From: Metellina segmentata
Lineage: Eukaryota > Arthropoda > Arachnida > Araneae > Tetragnathidae
Length of the DNA: 64,000 nucleotides
Assembly: GCA_947359465.1 (NCBI GenBank)
Contig: OX375873.1
Location: 72,429,477-72,493,476, forward strand
Direction of reading: 5' to 3'
Shown: positions 61,901 to 64,000 of the stretch, piece by piece
Layout: each line of letters starts with the position of its first letter
Numbering within the stretch: the stretch's first letter is position 1
The notes under the pieces: model-generated
The model's input: the letters and a program-made list of their open reading frames with translations, nothing else
Told to the model about the DNA's origin: nothing
The model's database searches: none
Made by a program: the position numbers and the translations under genes

Positions 61901-63261
61901 TTTACAAATAAAAAAAATACGAATGGATTTGTGTAGAACCCTTTATTTTGCATTTTTCAATGGGTTTGCATTACTGCATTGCAATTTTTATGGGGTGTGT
62001 TTTGAACAAGAATCGTTAAAGTCTTTAGACAAAGATGGTACTGAGAAAGATGAAACTTTAAGTGCCTTTTAGAAAACATTAGCAATATTGTAATTATTTT
62101 TAAGTTTGAAACAAACAACAGTTTTTTTACAGTTTAACACAATTTAATACAAATTACAGTATCGTAAATGTAAAAACGAATTTTAAATAATGTGACTAAC
62201 AATTGTTACATACTGAATCAAACATTCAATTATGTGTAAAAAAAAATTTTTGTATGCAATATTCCATTTTTTTTTGTAGAAAGATTAGTGAAATTTAAAT
62301 TAAGGGTATCTTTCCACTCATAGAGTACCAAGTACTGATCTAAAAGACACATTGACTTAAAACTTATAAATATCTAGAGAATAATATTTTTTTCTTTCCA
62401 TTGCAATAGTTTATTCTGTGTTCAAATATACTAATATTCTAATCAAAATGAAATATCTAATATTTTGATTTATAAATTTCCATTTGTGTTTTGTAAAATT
62501 TCAAATTGTTCTAATGAACCTTATACTTTAATACAATTTAGTGCTCTAGTTGATGATGGAATATGTCAATATTTAGCCTGTTGTTCTGGAGAAACTGCAA
62601 AGATGATGCTCTCACTTGATAAAAAACAATGGAATAGTATTGTTTCTTTTGTCAAACTATACAGAAAACCCTTAAAATATTCTGATGTAAGTAAAATTGT
62701 GCAGTATTTAATTGTTAAAACCTTAATCCTTATTTAGAGTAACAGTTTTAATCAAATTAAGTTCAATTTTCATTAAAATAAATGCAATATTATATTTTAT
62801 GTTAAATTTCTTGGGAATCACTGAAAGTCATCTTGTGTGCAATATAAATTCTTTCTCTATCAGTAGGTAGTTGAATTGCATCAACTGGAATAATAAAATA
62901 GGCTATTTAACAACCTATATCAGTAGATGTCTAAGCTACTTTGATTACTTGATTCGTACTATCATAAAAATATTTTGATGTTAGGATAATTCAAATAATT
63001 TTCAGACATAATATTCATAAAATTTTTATTTAAGCTAGTGTCTTTAATATGATAAGTTGTATAGACATAAAGTTGAACTTCAAAACACTAAAGTTACCTA
63101 TTCAAATTTTTCTACCATACTTTTTATATTTTTATTTCAGAAAATCCAGTCAAAGGATATACCTTACTTAACAATTTTAAATCAAGTATTTTACTATTAT
63201 TGCTCAAGTAAGTCATTATTACGTCAAGTATTATTGGAGTATGTCCAGATCCCAAGTCCAG
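34959..63261 (+). CDS. CTC1: CTC1, large subunit of the CST telomere complex; partial at both ends
   Basis: Exons: 34959-35009, 36897-36972, 37194-37277, 41805-41885, 45126-45227, 47904-48056, 48901-48963, 49217-49288, 50489-50655, 52780-52894, 53816-53941, 56515-57363, 58083-58150, 58226-58287, 58464-58710, 61002-61208, 62542-62686 and 63141-63261. All phases agree and no stop occurs in about 929 codons. Matches by eye to vertebrate CTC1, in the right order: VLIGILYISSDGTFFVADKS (human AQVLLGVLVASSH...), LGLLPGTILELCGFF, the zinc-binding cluster CYNCKKNLQENCLC (CX2C-X7-CXC), SALVDDGICQYLACCSG and KKQWNSIVSFVKLY. CTC1 is a chain of OB folds that, with STN1 and TEN1, binds single-stranded telomeric DNA and recruits DNA polymerase alpha-primase for C-strand fill-in. 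The 849-bp exon carries two predicted OB regions. The last donor (63262) leads to a C-terminal exon outside the window. Introns hold a Helitron, LINEs, piggyBacs, a mariner and a hAT. Confidence 0.85.
35420..36407 (-). mobile_element. non-autonomous Helitron, family B copy 2
   Basis: On the minus strand it starts TCTCTAATATTATAAAAAG after A, close to the textbook Helitron start TCTCTACTA, and ends GCCAC-GCA-GTGGC/CTAG followed by T. It is collinear with 26032-27167 but about 150 bp shorter, with fewer hairpin cassettes (near 35531 and 35604, the second with one mismatch). It lies in the CTC1 intron 35010-36896. Confidence 0.75.
38373..39056 (+). pseudogene. reverse transcriptase core of the LINE
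   Basis: The 227-residue frame contains AGFRKGRGTVEQI, VFVDFKAAFDRVW (first catalytic Asp block), GLPQGSVLSPCLYNV and LLYADDLVIW (YADD, the catalytic Asp pair). It is cut from the preceding segment (...KGKSTGPDDILPEF, ending at 38340) by a stop and frameshift, and ends at a stop after LTKLAD. The motifs themselves are intact. Confidence 0.8.
39673..40611 (+). pseudogene. RNase H and C-terminal zinc knuckle of the LINE
   Basis: The 312-residue frame has the RNase H acidic residues in order: YTDGS (Asp), DGEIYAVL (Glu), FIDSTAAI (Asp) and HWIPSHCGIKGNEEADRLAK (His and Asp). The C-terminal CPLCCDGLMNRQHLAEC is a CCHC-type knuckle often seen at the end of I-group ORF2 proteins. The frame is uninterrupted, but it is separated from RT by stops and frameshifts, so it is not expressed as a full ORF2. 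Confidence 0.75.
41340..41690 (-). repeat. 3' fragment of a second I-like LINE
   Basis: On the minus strand 41456-41683 reads LWMTTEHKCLATHLHRIHML, then PQYLLCGQVVIDAAHLNQC, matching the region before and within the C-terminal knuckle of RNase H-bearing LINEs (compare LTGHDYLQQHLHRIG in the neighbouring LINE). Only this end is left. It is more GC-rich than its surroundings. The limits are approximate. Confidence 0.55.
41974..44382 (+). mobile_element. piggyBac element with broken transposase
   Basis: The left end is TTAA (41970-41973) plus CACTAAAA. The right end is ...TCTAGTG followed by TTGA, a one-base decay of TTAA (44383-44386). Transposase pieces on the plus strand: N-terminal acidic part 42424-42757, then DDE pieces at 43077-43304, 43273-43458 and 43553-43750, with TVDNFFTS (second Asp) and GVDIVDQMAWKYS (third Asp). 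Where the first catalytic Asp belongs the sequence has IQEQLFPGKTR (Gln), and stops and frameshifts abound. It has three subterminal palindromes: 41990-42006, 42164-42180 and 44322-44342. It lies in the CTC1 intron 41886-45125. Confidence 0.75.
46640..47570 (+). mobile_element. mariner remnant with two inverted 3' ends
   Basis: The plus strand from about 46870 reads DKTWVQYSDPKNTG (first catalytic block), LQHDNAWLHTS (second Asp), SPDLAHYDSLFLHLKRDL (third region) and CWDKCVAVNGDYVEK, the mariner C-terminus, ending near 47570. The left part (46640-46830) is the reverse complement of the same C-terminus and 3' end (HRWKKCVAVNGDYVQK on the minus strand). Both outer ends match as inverted repeats. 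Stops interrupt the frame. It lies in the CTC1 intron 45228-47903. Confidence 0.7.
49931..50150 (+). repeat. second type of tRNA-derived SINE
   Basis: The head has A-box-like TATAGTGGTTATAGCA (about 49954-49969) and B-box-like AGGTTCAAATCC (about 49985-49996). The body differs from the other SINE (CCCTGGTACGAGCCAGTTAA) and has a short A run at about 50092. The ends are approximate. It lies in the CTC1 intron 49289-50488. Confidence 0.6.
50816..52650 (+). mobile_element. internally deleted piggyBac element with intact ends
   Basis: Perfect 14-bp inverted repeats CCCATTAACGCCCA are bounded by TTAA on both sides (50812-50815, 52651-52654). The first coding piece (51248-51535) is an acidic N-terminus ending in a basic stretch and a stop. 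The next piece, from about 51590, reads VVRWRDNKSVAVATN and KGVDHHDWLLEKHS (the third catalytic Asp region), and the C-terminal Cys-rich tail is at 51889-52170 (TFCVKCNTTLCK). The part with the first two catalytic Asp residues is deleted. It lies in the CTC1 intron 50656-52779. Confidence 0.85.
54130..55060 (-). mobile_element. CR1/Rex1-like LINE 3' fragment
   Basis: On the minus strand 55053-54685 contains ISIFADDLKIWG (the RT catalytic FADD), then FNVGKCQVLHMGYRN. A single in-frame stop at 54682-54684 separates it from 54681-54178 with LVRPHLEYAVQFWAP, KVQHRATKII and FNRVIDSWNALPENIV, the usual thumb and C-terminus of CR1/jockey-type ORF2. The 5' part is missing. It lies in the CTC1 intron 53942-56514, opposite to the gene. 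Confidence 0.75.
59974..60643 (+). mobile_element. hAT element with ZBED5-like transposase tail
   Basis: The ends CAGTGATTCTCAACC and GGTTGAGAATCACTG are perfect inverted repeats. GTATAACA is duplicated at 59966-59973 and 60644-60651. The plus strand inside (about 60262-60415) reads SYLCEFGFSVLPNMK and then, after a frameshift, RLLNVEDDMRVALSFLRQNI and KKHQAQISH followed by a stop. That is the C-terminus of ZBED5/FAM200-like hAT transposases. The rest of the gene is deleted. It lies in the CTC1 intron 58711-61001. Confidence 0.85.
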
Positions 63262-63700
63262 GTACATTTAAATTATTCTTTGAATATGCTGTATTTTATT
63301 CACTGTCTGTAAACATTAATTTTATGTCAGAAAAGCATTTCTCTCATAATTTATATTTGTTAGTGGGAAAAAATGGATGCTTATATTAATCTTAATTAGA
63401 TTACATTTCTAAATTTTTGTTACACAATCATGCCACCATATTCATTGGTTTAATACTCATGATTTCAGTCATCAGTAGTTTAACCTGGATATAAACTTAC
63501 ACTATTATCATTGCAATATGTGTGAAAATATCTTTTTCGATACTCATGTTTCACTTTCATGGAAAAGCATTATTTTCATTATATCCCTTAATACTATACA
63601 TGATTCTGTACAATACAGGTTTGTGTTTTACATTCCTCTGGAATTCTTTGACACTTAATGTACCCATACCTAAATATATTCTGTAAATCATGTATATACA

Positions 63701-64000
63701 CGGTTGAGTCTCATTATTATGACCACCCCTTACCTCAGACATCAACAGCGCATAGACAATGAAACGTGGCGCATGGTGCTAGCCGACGTAGTGGGTATTA
63801 AAGTTGAAATTGTAGGCTATCTTGGAATATATCCTTAGTTTCTGTGATGGGTAAAACGCGCGATTTATCTGACTTGCAAAAGGGGATGATCATTGGCTTT
63901 TGCGCCAAGGGCGGCAGTATTTCGGAAACTCCCCAGTTTTGGAACTGTTCTAGTGCTGCTGTGGTGAAAGTGTACCGTGATTGGAGTAATGACACCATTG
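63701..64000 (+). mobile_element. start of a Tc1-like transposon, cut by the window edge
   Basis: A terminal repeat-like GGTTGAGTCTCATTATTATG (from about 63702) is followed by an ATG at 63847 opening MGKTRDLSDLQKGMIIGFCA and an HTH-like continuation (SISETPQFWNCSSAAVVKV). The frame is open to base 64000. This is the N-terminal DNA-binding part of a Tc1-family transposase. Whether the copy is intact cannot be told here. It lies after the last CTC1 exon found. Confidence 0.65.

Overview
The window is animal nuclear DNA. It is very AT-rich, has long introns with GT/AG borders, and carries many DNA transposons, Helitrons, LINEs and tRNA-derived SINEs. I infer an arthropod, most likely a spider: the SINE body and the transposon mix resemble what I recall of orb-weaver genomes. 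That placement is inference; no database was searched.

Three conserved single-copy genes form the backbone. (1) SAAL1, + strand: ten exons from 3805 to 17781. The stop is present; the 5' exons were not found. (2) A boule/DAZ-family germline RNA-binding protein, - strand: nine coding exons from 30949 to 18786, closing into one 240-residue reading frame with start and stop. (3) CTC1, the large subunit of the telomeric CST complex, + strand: 18 phase-consistent exons from 34959 to 63261, about 929 residues. It runs toward the right edge without its C-terminal exon, and a possible N-terminal exon lies at 34643-34774. SAAL1 and boule converge with about 1 kb between their stop codons. boule and CTC1 diverge across about 3.7 kb filled with SINEs and a foldback element.

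Nearly everything else is transposable-element sequence in introns and between genes. By region: 0-3.8 kb, a decayed transposon-derived gene and a Tigger-like element. 4-17 kb (SAAL1 introns), pogo/Tigger and hAT relics, a piggyBac terminus, a 1.5-kb Helitron and a GC-rich block. 18.8-31 kb (boule introns), a SINE, several MITEs with clear target-site duplications and two Helitrons. 31-34.6 kb, three SINE copies and a 65-bp-TIR foldback element. 35-64 kb (CTC1 introns), a Helitron, a 5'-truncated LINE with a perfect 14-bp target-site duplication, two piggyBac elements, a mariner with two inverted 3' ends, a SINE, a CR1/Rex1-like LINE fragment, a hAT element and the start of a Tc1-like element at the right edge.

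The most distinctive unexplained structure is the Helitron set. Two families (A at 9917-11451 and 28464-30001; B at 26032-27167 and 35420-36407) begin TC and end CTAG between host A and T. They are loaded with short hairpins whose loops follow GNA (GCGAAGC-type mini-hairpins). One hairpin cassette is shared by both families, and family A carries its 3' end module twice. The three host genes act in separate processes (SAAL1 poorly defined, boule in germ-cell translation, CTC1 at telomeres), so I infer no shared pathway from their adjacency.
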